Below the pieces are notes generated by a model. The model made no database searches. It had not been told where the DNA came from and was given only the letters and a program-made list of their open reading frames with translations. DNA of 64,000 nucleotides from assembly GCF_000813345.1 (NCBI RefSeq), contig NZ_BBQF01000003.1:248001-312000 (forward strand), given 5' to 3'. The stretch comes from Sulfurospirillum arsenophilum NBRC 109478. Lineage in GTDB: Bacteria > Campylobacterota > Campylobacteria > Campylobacterales > Sulfurospirillaceae. The first letter of the stretch is position 1, and the number at the start of each line of letters is the position of its first letter. This document shows positions 16,606-25,340 of this stretch, piece after piece. Position numbers and translations under genes: made by a program.

Positions 16606-17976
16606 ATGATAGAAAAATATAAACGTGAACCAGAAGAAGATTTGCTTGATAGAACAGAGTCTATTAAAAATCTTTCTAGTTTAGTGATGTCAACCAAAGA
16701 GTCTTTAGTGATGAGTATTAACGCAGATTGGGGTGCAGGTAAAACAACCTTTGTGAAACTATGGCAAAAGCATTTAATAACTCAAGGTGTTCATAGTATC
16801 TATTTTAGCGCATGGGAAGATGATTTTTCAAAAGAGCCATTGATCTCTATTTTGGGAGAAATCAATAGTTATATCAACCAGCATTTTGGAAAAAAAGATA
16901 AAGATACGACAGATAAATTAGACGCTGTTAAGAATATGGGTGGCAAGATCCTAAGACGTGGCTTACCTGCGGCACTTAAAGGTTTGACAGGTGGTGTACT
17001 TGACTTTGAAAAAAGTATTGAAGATGCTATTGGTGCGATGGCAGAGCAAACAGCAAAAGAGCTTATAGAGCGCTATTCACAAGAAAAAGAGATAACACAA
17101 AAGTTCAGAGAAGCGATTAAAACGCTTTTAGAAAAGATAGACAAAGACAAACCTTTTGTTATTTTCATTGATGAACTTGATCGTTGTCGCCCTTTATATG
17201 CTATTGAATTATTGGAGCGGGTCAAACATGTTTTTGGCATTGGGGGTTTAATCTTTGTTCTTTCTATTGATAAAACGCAACTGGCAGAGTCTATCAAATC
17301 CCAATATGGTAATATCGATACTAACAATTACTTAAGGCGATTTATTGATCTTGAATACACACTGCAAAATCCAAGTGTTGATAAGTTTTGTGAGGCATTG
17401 TATAGAAAGTATGAGTTTATTGCTAAACTAAAAGATAAACATGTTACTAAACAATCTGGCACAGATATTAATGAACTAGCAATGCTAAAATACTTAGTAA
17501 AAAGCCTTCATTTATCGCTTCGTGAAATTGAACATATTTTTATACAAATTGATATTTTTTTCAAAACAATGGAAGATGGTTTCCCTGAAGTCTATTTTAG
17601 GGTTTTTGTTTTCTTCGCAACTTTAAAGATAAAAAATTCTCAGCTGTATTTTGATTTTATTTCTAAAAAATTATCGACTGATGAAGTGGAAAAAATTGTC
17701 TTAGTCAAAGATAGTCAAAAGACAGAAGTCAATCCAATTGAAGTTATGATAGAAGCTATTTTAAAAGCGACTAAATTAAGTGAAGAAGAGTATTGGCAAT
17801 TAGTTAAAGTAGAGGAATTAAGTTTAGACTCATTTAAAGATACACGAAGTATAGAATACCGTGGCAAGGGGTTACTTATCAATATTTTTAAGCATGAAAA
17901 TAATGAATTGAATAGAATTATTGACGGAGCCATCAAAAAATTAGAATTTATAGACCAATTTCATTTGTCTTCATAG
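16606..17976 (+). CDS. KAP-family P-loop NTPase
   Basis: A 456-residue protein with Walker A NADWGAGKTT (about residues 39-48), the early FSAWEDDFSKEPLISIL block, Walker B FVIFIDELDRCRP (about 183-195) and the following LLERVKHVFGIGGLIFVLSID, all diagnostic of KAP NTPases. No clear membrane helix is visible between the Walker motifs, unlike many KAP proteins. The gene is visibly AT-richer than tupC, lies 12 bp after it, and has no clear tie to tungstate. KAP ATPases occur in phage-defence systems such as Qat (QatA), but no QatB/C/D-like partner is seen here. Function unknown. Confidence 0.82.
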   Translation: MIEKYKREPEEDLLDRTESIKNLSSLVMSTKESLVMSINADWGAGKTTFVKLWQKHLITQGVHSIYFSAWEDDFSKEPLISILGEINSYINQHFGKKDKDTTDKLDAVKNMGGKILRRGLPAALKGLTGGVLDFEKSIEDAIGAMAEQTAKELIERYSQEKEITQKFREAIKTLLEKIDKDKPFVIFIDELDRCRPLYAIELLERVKHVFGIGGLIFVLSIDKTQLAESIKSQYGNIDTNNYLRRFIDLEYTLQNPSVDKFCEALYRKYEFIAKLKDKHVTKQSGTDINELAMLKYLVKSLHLSLREIEHIFIQIDIFFKTMEDGFPEVYFRVFVFFATLKIKNSQLYFDFISKKLSTDEVEKIVLVKDSQKTEVNPIEVMIEAILKATKLSEEEYWQLVKVEELSLDSFKDTRSIEYRGKGLLINIFKHENNELNRIIDGAIKKLEFIDQFHLSS

Positions 17977-18603
17977 TTACTGATGACTCGTGATTTCCCA
18001 CTGAAGATTTTTTTGAATCAGTTTGAGCGTCTCTTTGGTTCCTGCTTTGGTGGTATTGGTATCGCTATCAAACACACCATCGCACTCTACTTCAAAACTT
18101 AACGATTGATCATCAAGCCATAACGGGTGTTGAACGACACAATGCTCGGGAAATCGATGGAAAAAAACTTTGAGTATGCGCTCATCACTGAGTGTATAAA
18201 CACTGAGGCGACGGGATTCATCCGCTTCGGTGACAAAATAGTGTTGATTGGGGCTGAGGTGGGGCATGCCATCGAGTTCTATTTCATTTCCATTGTGCAA
18301 ATCAACCGCGTGATACGCTTCGCTATCGGGCATAAAATCACTGTAAATGAGGTATTTTTCTTTGAAAAAACAGCCTTTTAGGGTGTAAAGTAAGATTTTG
18401 TACTCTTTGTCATTGTTCAGAAATTCATCTTTAAATTCTAGTTTTTGACCATTGAGAAGGTAAATGGTTTTGACATCATTTTCTGCTTTGAAAAATGCTT
18501 TACATTGCGCTAATTGCGCAACATTGACATCGCGCTCAAAATAGGAAAGATCAGCCATTAAAAGGGATGTAAGAATTGCCAAAACTCCATAAATTTTTAT
18601 CAT
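17977..18603 (-). CDS. Secreted protein of unknown function
   Basis: This 208-residue protein starts with a signal peptide (MIKIYGVLAILTSLLMADLS). The mature part is mixed beta-rich sequence with several Cys (AQCKAFF, LKGCFFKE, EHCVVQH, EVECDGVF). I do not recognise a family. Its start overlaps the stop of the diguanylate cyclase gene by 4 bases, so it is likely the last gene of that operon. Its stop abuts the KAP gene stop on the other strand with no gap. Confidence 0.65.
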   Translation of the reverse strand: MIKIYGVLAILTSLLMADLSYFERDVNVAQLAQCKAFFKAENDVKTIYLLNGQKLEFKDEFLNNDKEYKILLYTLKGCFFKEKYLIYSDFMPDSEAYHAVDLHNGNEIELDGMPHLSPNQHYFVTEADESRRLSVYTLSDERILKVFFHRFPEHCVVQHPLWLDDQSLSFEVECDGVFDSDTNTTKAGTKETLKLIQKNLQWEITSHQ

Positions 18604-20879
18604 GTATTTCCCTTTACATGTAAAGATTTTTTCTCAAGTAATACGTCGTAAAAACAGATTTGATTGCGTCCATTTTCTTTAGCGTTATACATGGCAAGAT
18701 CGGCTTCTTTGATGAGGGTAGCACCATCTTTATGTGCATCATCACTAAAGAGTGTAAAGCCTATGCTTGCCCCTAAAATATAGTTTCCATGCGCGAGTGC
18801 GTAAGGTTTGCACAAAAGTGAGAGAATTTTTTGAGCAATGCTTTGTGCAAGATGGTGTGCGATGCCCTCTTGCGTGCCCAAATTTTTGAGTAAAACAATA
18901 AACTCATCGCCTCCAAGGCGCGCGGCAAGATCACTTTCCCTGATGCTCTCTTTGAGTCTTGAAGCGGTTTGAAGCAGTAGCATATCGCCTGCATCGTGCC
19001 CAAAGGTGTCATTGAGTTCTTTAAAGTGGTCAAGGTCGATAAAAAGGAGCGCTCCAAAATGCTTCTTCTCAATGCTTTGTTGTAAGGTTTCCACAAGGGT
19101 CTCTTCAAGCAATCGACGATTGGCAAGATGGGTGAGTGGATCGTAGTAGGCAAGCTCTTGAATCTGCTGTTGCGCTACTTTGTGCGTTGTGATATCGTTA
19201 AAATTAGCAATAAAATGGGTGGTTTTTCCTTTATCATCGCGAATGGTTGTAATGGTGAGGGATTCTGCGTAGATTTCGCCATTTTTACGTCTGTTCCAAA
19301 GCTCACCTTGCCAAAATCCTTGTTCCAAAAGCGCTTTCCACATGAGCTCATAAAAGGCTTTATCGTGATAGCCTGATTTTAAAATACGGGGTGTTTTCCC
19401 AATGATTTCATGGTCACTGTAACCCGTTATGCGTGTAAAGGCTTCGTTAACTTTGACAACACGCTCTTTGGCATCGGTAATTAAAATAGCTTCTTGTGTT
19501 TCAAATGCAACCGCGGAGAGATGCAAGGCTTCGGCTTTTTTTTGAGTATCAATGTTGATGTAAACACCTGTAAGCAGGAGTGGCTCATGTTCATTTGAAA
19601 ACTCGATCGCTTTACCGCGCACTTGTATCCATATCCACTCGTTTTGAGCGTTTTTCATTCGACGTTCGATCAAAAAACTAGCATGCGCCATAATTTGCTC
19701 TCGAATCGATAAAAGCATATTTTTGGAGTCATCAGGATGCGTAAGTTCAACGATTTTCTCCCACGAAGGCTCGAAGGCATTAGGCGAGTAGCCTAGAATA
19801 TAATAGCATTGAGGATCCCATGTAATACGATCGATGGTAATATTCCACGTCCAAAGTCCCGTTTGGGTTGCTTCCATGGCAACACGGAACTGCTTCTCAT
19901 ACGTGAGTTGGGTTCTTTGACGTTCATTTTCTTTGTAATAACGCACAATCAACACAAGTGCTAAGCCCCCAGAGAGAACAATCAACAACGTTGTAATGCC
20001 AAGTACTTTACTACGCTCTTTGTCCCAATAACCGATTACATTGGCTTCATTGGTTTGAATTTCAACAATGAAAGGCAGAAATTTTGCCAATCGAAAGACA
20101 TCTAAGAGGCTATGCGCATGCTGCTGGTTGATGTGAGCAAAAAAGTCTTCATTTCGCGCTGGATGTGCAGCGCTATAGTGCGAATTTCCAAGGTCTTTTT
20201 GAGGATCGGTGGAGAAAAGCAAAATACCATCTATTCTCCACAAAGAGGCGATGCCTTGTTGGGTAGGAAGAATCGTCGTATAGCGGTTATTGAGATAGTC
20301 AGGATTGATGTTGGCAATCACATAGTAGAGTCTTTTTTCAAAGAAAACCTTTTTAAGTAAAGGTATAAAGCTAACCTGTTGTGAAGTGATGGGCATCTGT
20401 GGCGTACTCGAACGCGCATTCTCAAAGTCTCTTCCCGCCCAAGGTACGCCAATGCGCAACAAAGGAGTTTCTCCAAAAGGAATAGGTAAAAAGTTTTCCA
20501 GATCGACCTTCTTTCCAATGTTCGCTGCATAGGAGCTCGCTACAATCACCCCTTCATCATTTAAGAGTGACAAGGAGCGCAGATAAGGCGCATTATGCAA
20601 AAGATCTAAAAAAACAGGCGAGAGAACCTCTTCGGAAGGCGTCTCATTACTTAAGAGAGGAATACGATCTATCGTCAGGCTAATATGCTGGAGGATTTGG
20701 GAAAAATGCTCTTCAAGTGTGCTCGCATGAAGATTGGCGATATGCCGATGCGTTTGGATGGCTTCTTGGCGCAAACTGGTTAGCGTCCAAAAAATAAGCC
20801 CGATAATCAGCCCAACCATCATAAAGCCTGCTAAAAAATACCGTGTTATTCTTCGCTTTGCTTCAAGGAATTGTTTCAT
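18600..20879 (-). CDS. Membrane-bound PAS-GGDEF diguanylate cyclase
   Basis: This 759-residue sensor enzyme has an N-terminal membrane helix (about 15-35), a periplasmic Cache-like domain (about 36-290), a second helix (about 295-320), two PAS/PAC regions (about 335-590) and a C-terminal GGDEF domain. The active-site LGGDEF lies near residue 655. An RESD inhibitory site five residues before it indicates product feedback. There is no EAL domain. It would make cyclic di-GMP in response to a periplasmic signal. The gene follows a solute-binding-protein gene by 5 bp, suggesting that the pair senses an extracellular small molecule. Confidence 0.9.
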   Translation of the reverse strand: MKQFLEAKRRITRYFLAGFMMVGLIIGLIFWTLTSLRQEAIQTHRHIANLHASTLEEHFSQILQHISLTIDRIPLLSNETPSEEVLSPVFLDLLHNAPYLRSLSLLNDEGVIVASSYAANIGKKVDLENFLPIPFGETPLLRIGVPWAGRDFENARSSTPQMPITSQQVSFIPLLKKVFFEKRLYYVIANINPDYLNNRYTTILPTQQGIASLWRIDGILLFSTDPQKDLGNSHYSAAHPARNEDFFAHINQQHAHSLLDVFRLAKFLPFIVEIQTNEANVIGYWDKERSKVLGITTLLIVLSGGLALVLIVRYYKENERQRTQLTYEKQFRVAMEATQTGLWTWNITIDRITWDPQCYYILGYSPNAFEPSWEKIVELTHPDDSKNMLLSIREQIMAHASFLIERRMKNAQNEWIWIQVRGKAIEFSNEHEPLLLTGVYINIDTQKKAEALHLSAVAFETQEAILITDAKERVVKVNEAFTRITGYSDHEIIGKTPRILKSGYHDKAFYELMWKALLEQGFWQGELWNRRKNGEIYAESLTITTIRDDKGKTTHFIANFNDITTHKVAQQQIQELAYYDPLTHLANRRLLEETLVETLQQSIEKKHFGALLFIDLDHFKELNDTFGHDAGDMLLLQTASRLKESIRESDLAARLGGDEFIVLLKNLGTQEGIAHHLAQSIAQKILSLLCKPYALAHGNYILGASIGFTLFSDDAHKDGATLIKEADLAMYNAKENGRNQICFYDVLLEKKSLHVKGNT

Positions 20880-20884
20880 CGGAT

Positions 20885-21667
20885 TTACTTTGAGAGAACA
20901 ATCGGCTCTAAGTGATGACGCTTAGCAGCATTTAAAAGCCTACCATCGCGTTTAATAGCCTCAATAAACACTTCGACTTTTTCTTGTAGCGCAGGCTCAT
21001 TTTGGGCGATGGCCCAACCATAAGGGGTAATGTTAAACGGTGTGCTAGGTTTAATCAGTTTTGCCCAGTCACGCTCTTCGATCATACGTATTCCAAAAGG
21101 ATAATCGGTCATAAAAACATCGGCGCGCCCCGCTTCAACCTCTTGCTCGCGTGCATGAAGAGAGTCAACAACTAACAACGTTGCTTTCTTTAGACTCTTT
21201 TGCATCAGCGCAACATGGTACGTTCCTTTTGCGACGGCAACGACAACACCTTCTTTGTCAATGTCTTCCCAAACTTGAATGCGTTTATTGCTTTTCGAAG
21301 AGATTGCATAGACATCACTTGCGAGATGAGGTGTTGTAAGGCTCAGACGCTCTTTGCGCTCATTTGTCTGCCCGATGGCAAACATAGCGATATCGCAGTT
21401 TTGTGTGGTGATATCACGGATGAGTGTAGCAAAGGAGCTCTCTTTAAATTCAACACTGACACCTAGATCTTTAGCAAATTCTTTCGCTAAATCAACATCA
21501 ATGCCGACAAGTTCTTGTGTCCTAGGGTTGATGTAGGAGATACCATAGTATTCTGGCCAGATGCAAACACGTATTTTTTTTGTTTCAAGAATCGAGAAGA
21601 GGGCATCTGCAAAGAGTGTGGATGTCAATGTTGAAACTATCCAAAAGAGCAAAAATGTACGTGCCAT
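20885..21667 (-). CDS. Extracellular solute-binding protein, family 3
   Basis: This is a 260-residue periplasmic protein of the amino-acid-binding family: a signal peptide, then KIRVCIWPEYYGISYINPRT, LVGIDVDLAKEFAKDLGV and the CDIAMFAIGQTNERKERLSLT block. The frame opens at 21685, but the internal ATG at 21667 has AAAGGCG upstream and gives a better signal peptide (MARTFLLFWIVST). No ABC permease or ATPase gene is nearby; the next gene is a diguanylate cyclase. It probably works as a ligand sensor for that enzyme rather than in import. That is inference from the operon. Confidence 0.83.
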   Translation of the reverse strand: MARTFLLFWIVSTLTSTLFADALFSILETKKIRVCIWPEYYGISYINPRTQELVGIDVDLAKEFAKDLGVSVEFKESSFATLIRDITTQNCDIAMFAIGQTNERKERLSLTTPHLASDVYAISSKSNKRIQVWEDIDKEGVVVAVAKGTYHVALMQKSLKKATLLVVDSLHAREQEVEAGRADVFMTDYPFGIRMIEERDWAKLIKPSTPFNITPYGWAIAQNEPALQEKVEVFIEAIKRDGRLLNAAKRHHLEPIVLSK

Positions 21668-21776
21668 CGCATCGCCTTTTATCATTTTTTTAAGTATAAC
21701 ACAAAACCATTTCCTAAATGCAAAATTTACTTAAATCGTGCTAAAATAGGGTCAATTAAAGATAAAGGAGTTTACA

Positions 21777-21965
21777 ATGTTTGTTAAACTAAATGATAGA
21801 GTTTACCTCAATGCTGATCGCATTACACGCATTAAAATTGATGAAGTTCAAGATGGCATTCGTGTACGTTTTTATGAAGGTCAAAATCAAGTGGCAAAAA
21901 GCCATAAATTTGAAAATGTTGAAAAAGCAAGCGCATGGGTTGAAAAAACCATGAACCAAAAATAA
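21777..21965 (+). CDS. Small conserved protein, function unknown
   Basis: A 62-residue protein (MFVKLNDRVYLNADRITR...), probably a small beta-strand domain ending in a helix (NVEKASAWVEKTM). AAAGGAG sits at the right distance before the ATG, and the protein has normal composition, so it is a real gene. No membrane segment or motif is visible. Confidence 0.65.
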   Translation: MFVKLNDRVYLNADRITRIKIDEVQDGIRVRFYEGQNQVAKSHKFENVEKASAWVEKTMNQK

Positions 21966-22044
21966 GCAGAGGTTTTATCCTCTCTTCCCTCTTTTTTAGG
22001 TCTAAGTCTTAGACAAACTTTATTTTACATTTGGAGAAAAAATC

Positions 22045-22635
22045 ATGAAATTAGATTGCAGTGGCTTGGCATGTCCAGAGCCTGTTTTACAAACCAAAAA
22101 AGCGTTGGAAACACTTCCAAATGACTCTGTATTAGAGGTTATTGTGAGTTCTTTGGCATCCAAAGAGAATGTGATTCGTTTTGCTCAAAACGGCGGATTT
22201 GACGTACGTGCACAAGATTTAGAAGAAGGCAAAAGCCTCATCACTATTGTCAAAGGCTTTACATGTAAAACCGTTGTTGATGCTAAAGATGAGTCGTTTT
22301 TAGATAAAACCTTGTTTCTAAAAAGCGATAAAGTGGGCGAGGGCGAACTGGGTGCAAAACTCATTGTTGGCTTCTTGAAATCAACTTTAGAGCTTCCAAA
22401 ATTGCCTCGTCGCATTGTGTGTGTAAACCAAGCGGTTTTACTGACCACTGCAGATGAGAGTGCGCCGATTACCGAAGTGCTCAAAGCGTTTGAAGCCAAA
22501 GGCGTTGAAATCTACTCATGCGGCGTCTGTTTAGAGTTTTTTGGCGTAACAGATAAGCTCAAAGTGGGCAAAATCGGTAATGCTTTTGGAACGATTGAGA
22601 TGCTTTTTGGTGGAGAAGGCACAATTAGTTTATAG
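22045..22635 (+). CDS. yedF: Selenium metabolism protein YedF
   Basis: A 196-residue fusion: an N-terminal TusA/SirA-like domain with CSGLACPEPVLQTKK (Cys10 is the likely sulfur or selenium carrier) and a C-terminal DsrE-like domain with YSCGVCLEFFG. This architecture is the YedF family linked to selenium use. selD begins 8 bases after its stop, which fits selenium delivery to SelD. A TTACATGTAA at 22259-22268 encodes part of an FTCK peptide between the domains. Confidence 0.9.
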   Translation: MKLDCSGLACPEPVLQTKKALETLPNDSVLEVIVSSLASKENVIRFAQNGGFDVRAQDLEEGKSLITIVKGFTCKTVVDAKDESFLDKTLFLKSDKVGEGELGAKLIVGFLKSTLELPKLPRRIVCVNQAVLLTTADESAPITEVLKAFEAKGVEIYSCGVCLEFFGVTDKLKVGKIGNAFGTIEMLFGGEGTISL

Positions 22636-22642
22636 GAACACA

Positions 22643-23674
22643 ATGAACAACGAAGCAAAATTGACCAAATACGTCAAAGCTGCTGGTTGCGCTGCCAAGC
22701 TGGGTCCGGGAGACCTCACAGAAGCATTGGGAGGGCTTTCCTGCACGCATGAGAACGTTTTAGTCGGCATGGATACCAGTGACGATGCCAGTGTTTATTA
22801 TCTTGATGAAGAACGCGCCCTCGTCCAAACGGTCGACATCATCACTCCTGTGGTCGATGACCCGTATGTGTATGGTCAGATTGCAGCGGCAAATTCGCTC
22901 AGTGATGTTTTTGCCATGGGTGGCGAGGTTGCTACGGCGATGAACATCGTAGGCTTTGATGGGTGTCATCATCCTCGTTCTGTGCTTAAAGAGATACTCG
23001 CAGGTGGACAAAGCAAGGTTCAAGAGTGCGGTGGTATCATCATCGGTGGGCACACCATTGAAGCACCTGAAATGACCTATGGTATGAGTGTGACAGGGTT
23101 TGTGCATCCAAAGAAAATTTACCGTAACAACACCCCTCGCATTGGCGACGTGCTGATTCTTACCAAGCCTCTTGGTATGGGTATTTTAACGACTGCCATT
23201 AAAGCAGATATGCTGGAAAATTCTGTGATTGAAAAAGTAGCTTCCATTCTCGCGACACTCAATCATAAAGCATCTCAAATTATGCGAAAGTACGATGTGA
23301 GTGCGTGTACGGATGTGACAGGTTTTGGACTCTTTGGGCATGCCTCTGAGATGAGTTTTAATCAAGTGACCATTGCATTTGAGATGAAAAATATCCCTAT
23401 TTTAGACGAAGCTAGAGCATTGGCAGACATGGGCATTATTCCCGCAGGGGCATATAACAATAAAAGCTATTTGAGCTCTAAAGTACACGCCAAAGTGCCT
23501 CACAAAGATGAGATTATCTTGTACGATGCGCAAACTTCGGGTGGACTTTTGATCGCGGTGTCACAAGATGATGCCCCAAAACTCTTAAAACATCTTCTTG
23601 ATGAAGGGTTAACGTACAGTTCGATTATCGCAGAAATTCTTCCTCTTGGCGAAAAAACACTGCTTTACATGTAA
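22643..23674 (+). CDS. selD: Selenide, water dikinase (selenophosphate synthase)
   Basis: This 343-residue enzyme makes selenophosphate from selenide and ATP for selenocysteine-tRNA synthesis. The N-terminal KAAGCAAKLGPGDL carries the catalytic Cys (residue 16) where some homologues have Sec. VGMDTSDDASVYYLDEE and the GGHTIEAPEMTYG block are typical ATP-binding parts. The start at 22643 follows AGGAA; the frame is open further upstream inside yedF. The stop codon TAA is itself part of a TTTACATGTAAA palindrome (core 23665-23674). It supplies selenium for FdhA in this window. Confidence 0.95.
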   Translation: MNNEAKLTKYVKAAGCAAKLGPGDLTEALGGLSCTHENVLVGMDTSDDASVYYLDEERALVQTVDIITPVVDDPYVYGQIAAANSLSDVFAMGGEVATAMNIVGFDGCHHPRSVLKEILAGGQSKVQECGGIIIGGHTIEAPEMTYGMSVTGFVHPKKIYRNNTPRIGDVLILTKPLGMGILTTAIKADMLENSVIEKVASILATLNHKASQIMRKYDVSACTDVTGFGLFGHASEMSFNQVTIAFEMKNIPILDEARALADMGIIPAGAYNNKSYLSSKVHAKVPHKDEIILYDAQTSGGLLIAVSQDDAPKLLKHLLDEGLTYSSIIAEILPLGEKTLLYM

Positions 23675-23752
23675 AGAATGTGAGTCACACTTTTTATTCT
23701 CATAAAACGTGTTTTATGAAGCTTTAGGGGATGTTGGAGATTTATCCCTGAG

Positions 23753-23783
23753 CTTAAACAATGGGTTTTACTCATTGTTTAAG
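23753..23783. terminator. Hairpin between selD and exbB
   Basis: CTTAAACAATG (23753-23763), a 9-base loop, then CATTGTTTAAG (23773-23783) form a perfect 11-bp stem. A second palindrome, CATAAAAC-GT-GTTTTATG, lies at 23701-23718. They probably end the selD transcript, though neither has a strong T-run. Confidence 0.55.
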
Positions 23784-23794
23784 ATAGTACAGTA

Positions 23795-23825
23795 TTTAAC
23801 ACAAATTTAACAGATGCTTTATAAA
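23795..23825 (+). promoter_or_regulatory. TTTAACA direct-repeat operator and promoter of exbB-exbD-tonB
   Basis: TTTAACA occurs at 23795-23801 and 23806-23812, an 11-bp period as bound by OmpR-type regulators. TATAAA at 23820-23825 is a good -10 box, so the repeat lies over the -35 position. The same arrangement is found before the receptor gene at 25281. Confidence 0.6.
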
Positions 23826-23859
23826 CTCATCCCTTAGAAAATAGGGGTGAGGACGCTTT

Positions 23860-24276
23860 ATGGAATATTTAAAATTTGCGATTGATTATGGCATTATGGG
23901 GTTACTTTTTCTGATGAGCATCCTCTCTTTAGGACTTTTTATAGAGCGTATTTTTTTCTACAAAGCGCTTACTCTCTCACGCTATAAAACCAAAAAATCA
24001 CTTGAAATTGCACTCAGCGATCACCTCACAACCATTGCAACCATAACATCAAATGCTCCCTACATCGGGCTTTTAGGCACCGTTCTTGCCATTATGTTGA
24101 CCTTTATGGGTATGTCAGAGCAGGGCATTGAAGCTTCTAAGATTATGAGCTCTTTAGCGCTTGCGCTTAAAACGACAGCGATGGGACTGATTGTAGCCAT
24201 TCTTTCCATGGTGTTTAACAATATTTTAGTACGTTACTCTGAACGATTTTTGGCAGTGTTTGATGAAGAAGTTTGA
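23860..24276 (+). CDS. exbB: ExbB-type proton channel subunit
   Basis: A 138-residue short ExbB/TolQ/MotA-family protein with three membrane helices and the SNAPYIGLLGTVLAIMLTFMGM motif of the channel core, then ALALKTTAMGLIVAI. It forms the pentameric channel around ExbD. It starts an exbB-exbD-tonB-receptor set that is separate from the iron set at the window start. The stop overlaps exbD. Confidence 0.9.
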   Translation: MEYLKFAIDYGIMGLLFLMSILSLGLFIERIFFYKALTLSRYKTKKSLEIALSDHLTTIATITSNAPYIGLLGTVLAIMLTFMGMSEQGIEASKIMSSLALALKTTAMGLIVAILSMVFNNILVRYSERFLAVFDEEV

Positions 24277-24631
24277 TAGCATCAATGTTATCCCTTTTGT
24301 CGATATTTTGCTCGTGTTACTTGCCATTGTGCTCATGACATCGACTTTTATTGCGAAGGGAATTATTCCTATTGATTTGCCCAAATCTGCTTCTGGGCAA
24401 AAGATGGAATCTCAAAATGTAGTCATTACCATTTATGACGATGGAAAACTCTTTTTTGAAAAAGAGCCTATAACTTTAGAGCGTTTTGGTGAGCATTTAG
24501 AAACGCTAAGCCCAGAGACGTATTTTTCCATCAACTGTGATAAAAAAGCACCTTTTGAATTTTTTGTAGGTGTCCTTGAAGCACTTAATGTGCGTCATTT
24601 TCGCAATATTGATATTGTTACGGAAAAATGA
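24263..24631 (+). CDS. exbD: ExbD-type proton channel subunit
   Basis: A 122-residue protein with one N-terminal membrane helix. It carries the conserved channel aspartate in VIPFVDILLVLLAIVLM (Asp14) and a periplasmic domain. I chose the ATG at 24263, which overlaps the exbB stop; a TTG directly before it is also in frame. The end overlaps the tonB start as ATGA. Confidence 0.9.
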   Translation: MKKFDSINVIPFVDILLVLLAIVLMTSTFIAKGIIPIDLPKSASGQKMESQNVVITIYDDGKLFFEKEPITLERFGEHLETLSPETYFSINCDKKAPFEFFVGVLEALNVRHFRNIDIVTEK

Positions 24632-25278
24632 AGCGAACCTCTTTAGCGTTACTGACTTCTTTGGGACTGCATGCTTTTTTGATGGTTGCAGTTTACGGTT
24701 GGATGGATGAGAAGCCAGCATCCAAAAGTGAGTCTATTTCGTTTCGGATGAACAGCGTGAGCATTTATAAAAAAGAGCAAAATCCGATAAATGAAATGGC
24801 AAACCAAGAGTCTAGTGTAACTCCACAGAATGAAATCAAGCCGCAAAAAATACCTTCCAAAAAGAGAGAAAAAATAAGCTCTAAAACAGTTCCTTCTGTT
24901 GATGAAACAAACATCATTTCTGAAAGTAATGCAACCTCTTTAACAGAAAATGTCTCTCCTAAACCCAATACAACAGTCTCGTTTGAGCCTGAATCTACGA
25001 AACAAACCTATGTAGAACTTTATGGAAATGAGATAAGAGCGTTAATTGAAAAGTACAAAGAGTACCCTGAACTTGCTCGTAAACGTTCCCTTGGCGATAC
25101 GGTTGAGGTCAGTTTTATCCTAACACCAAGCGGTGAGATAGAAGCATTGCAAGCACCTTCCAAGTATAAAATTCTCTCCAACAGTGCCGTCGAGACACTC
25201 CATAAAGCCAAAGTGTTTTTCCCTCTTCCTTCTGAAAATGTGACGATTAAAATACCTATTATTTATCTCATAAAATAG
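24628..25278 (+). CDS. tonB: TonB energy transducer, second copy
   Basis: This 216-residue protein has an N-terminal helix (about 6-25), a charged Lys/Ser/Pro linker (about 45-125) and a divergent C-terminal TonB domain with YPELARKRSLGDTVEVSFIL. It is not a close copy of the TonB at 164-844; the two share only the family pattern. Its downstream neighbour is a copper-type receptor, so it is probably dedicated to copper uptake. Confidence 0.88.
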   Translation: MKRTSLALLTSLGLHAFLMVAVYGWMDEKPASKSESISFRMNSVSIYKKEQNPINEMANQESSVTPQNEIKPQKIPSKKREKISSKTVPSVDETNIISESNATSLTENVSPKPNTTVSFEPESTKQTYVELYGNEIRALIEKYKEYPELARKRSLGDTVEVSFILTPSGEIEALQAPSKYKILSNSAVETLHKAKVFFPLPSENVTIKIPIIYLIK

Positions 25279-25280
25279 TG

Positions 25281-25313
25281 TTTAACACATATTTAACAGA
25301 CTCTTTTTATACT
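25281..25313 (+). promoter_or_regulatory. TTTAACA direct-repeat operator before the copper receptor gene
   Basis: TTTAACA occurs at 25281-25287 and 25292-25298 (11-bp period), with a TATACT -10 candidate at 25308-25313. The block from the repeat through ACTCAT closely matches the one at 23795-23830, including bases outside the repeats, so both genes are likely under one regulator. Confidence 0.6.
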
Positions 25314-25340
25314 CATTCCTTTGTAAATTTTGGAGGTAAT

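Noticed and set aside
16606-17976. KAP protein as part of the tungstate transporter
   Set aside because: It has no transport domain, differs in base composition and has no known link to oxyanion import, despite the 12-bp spacing.
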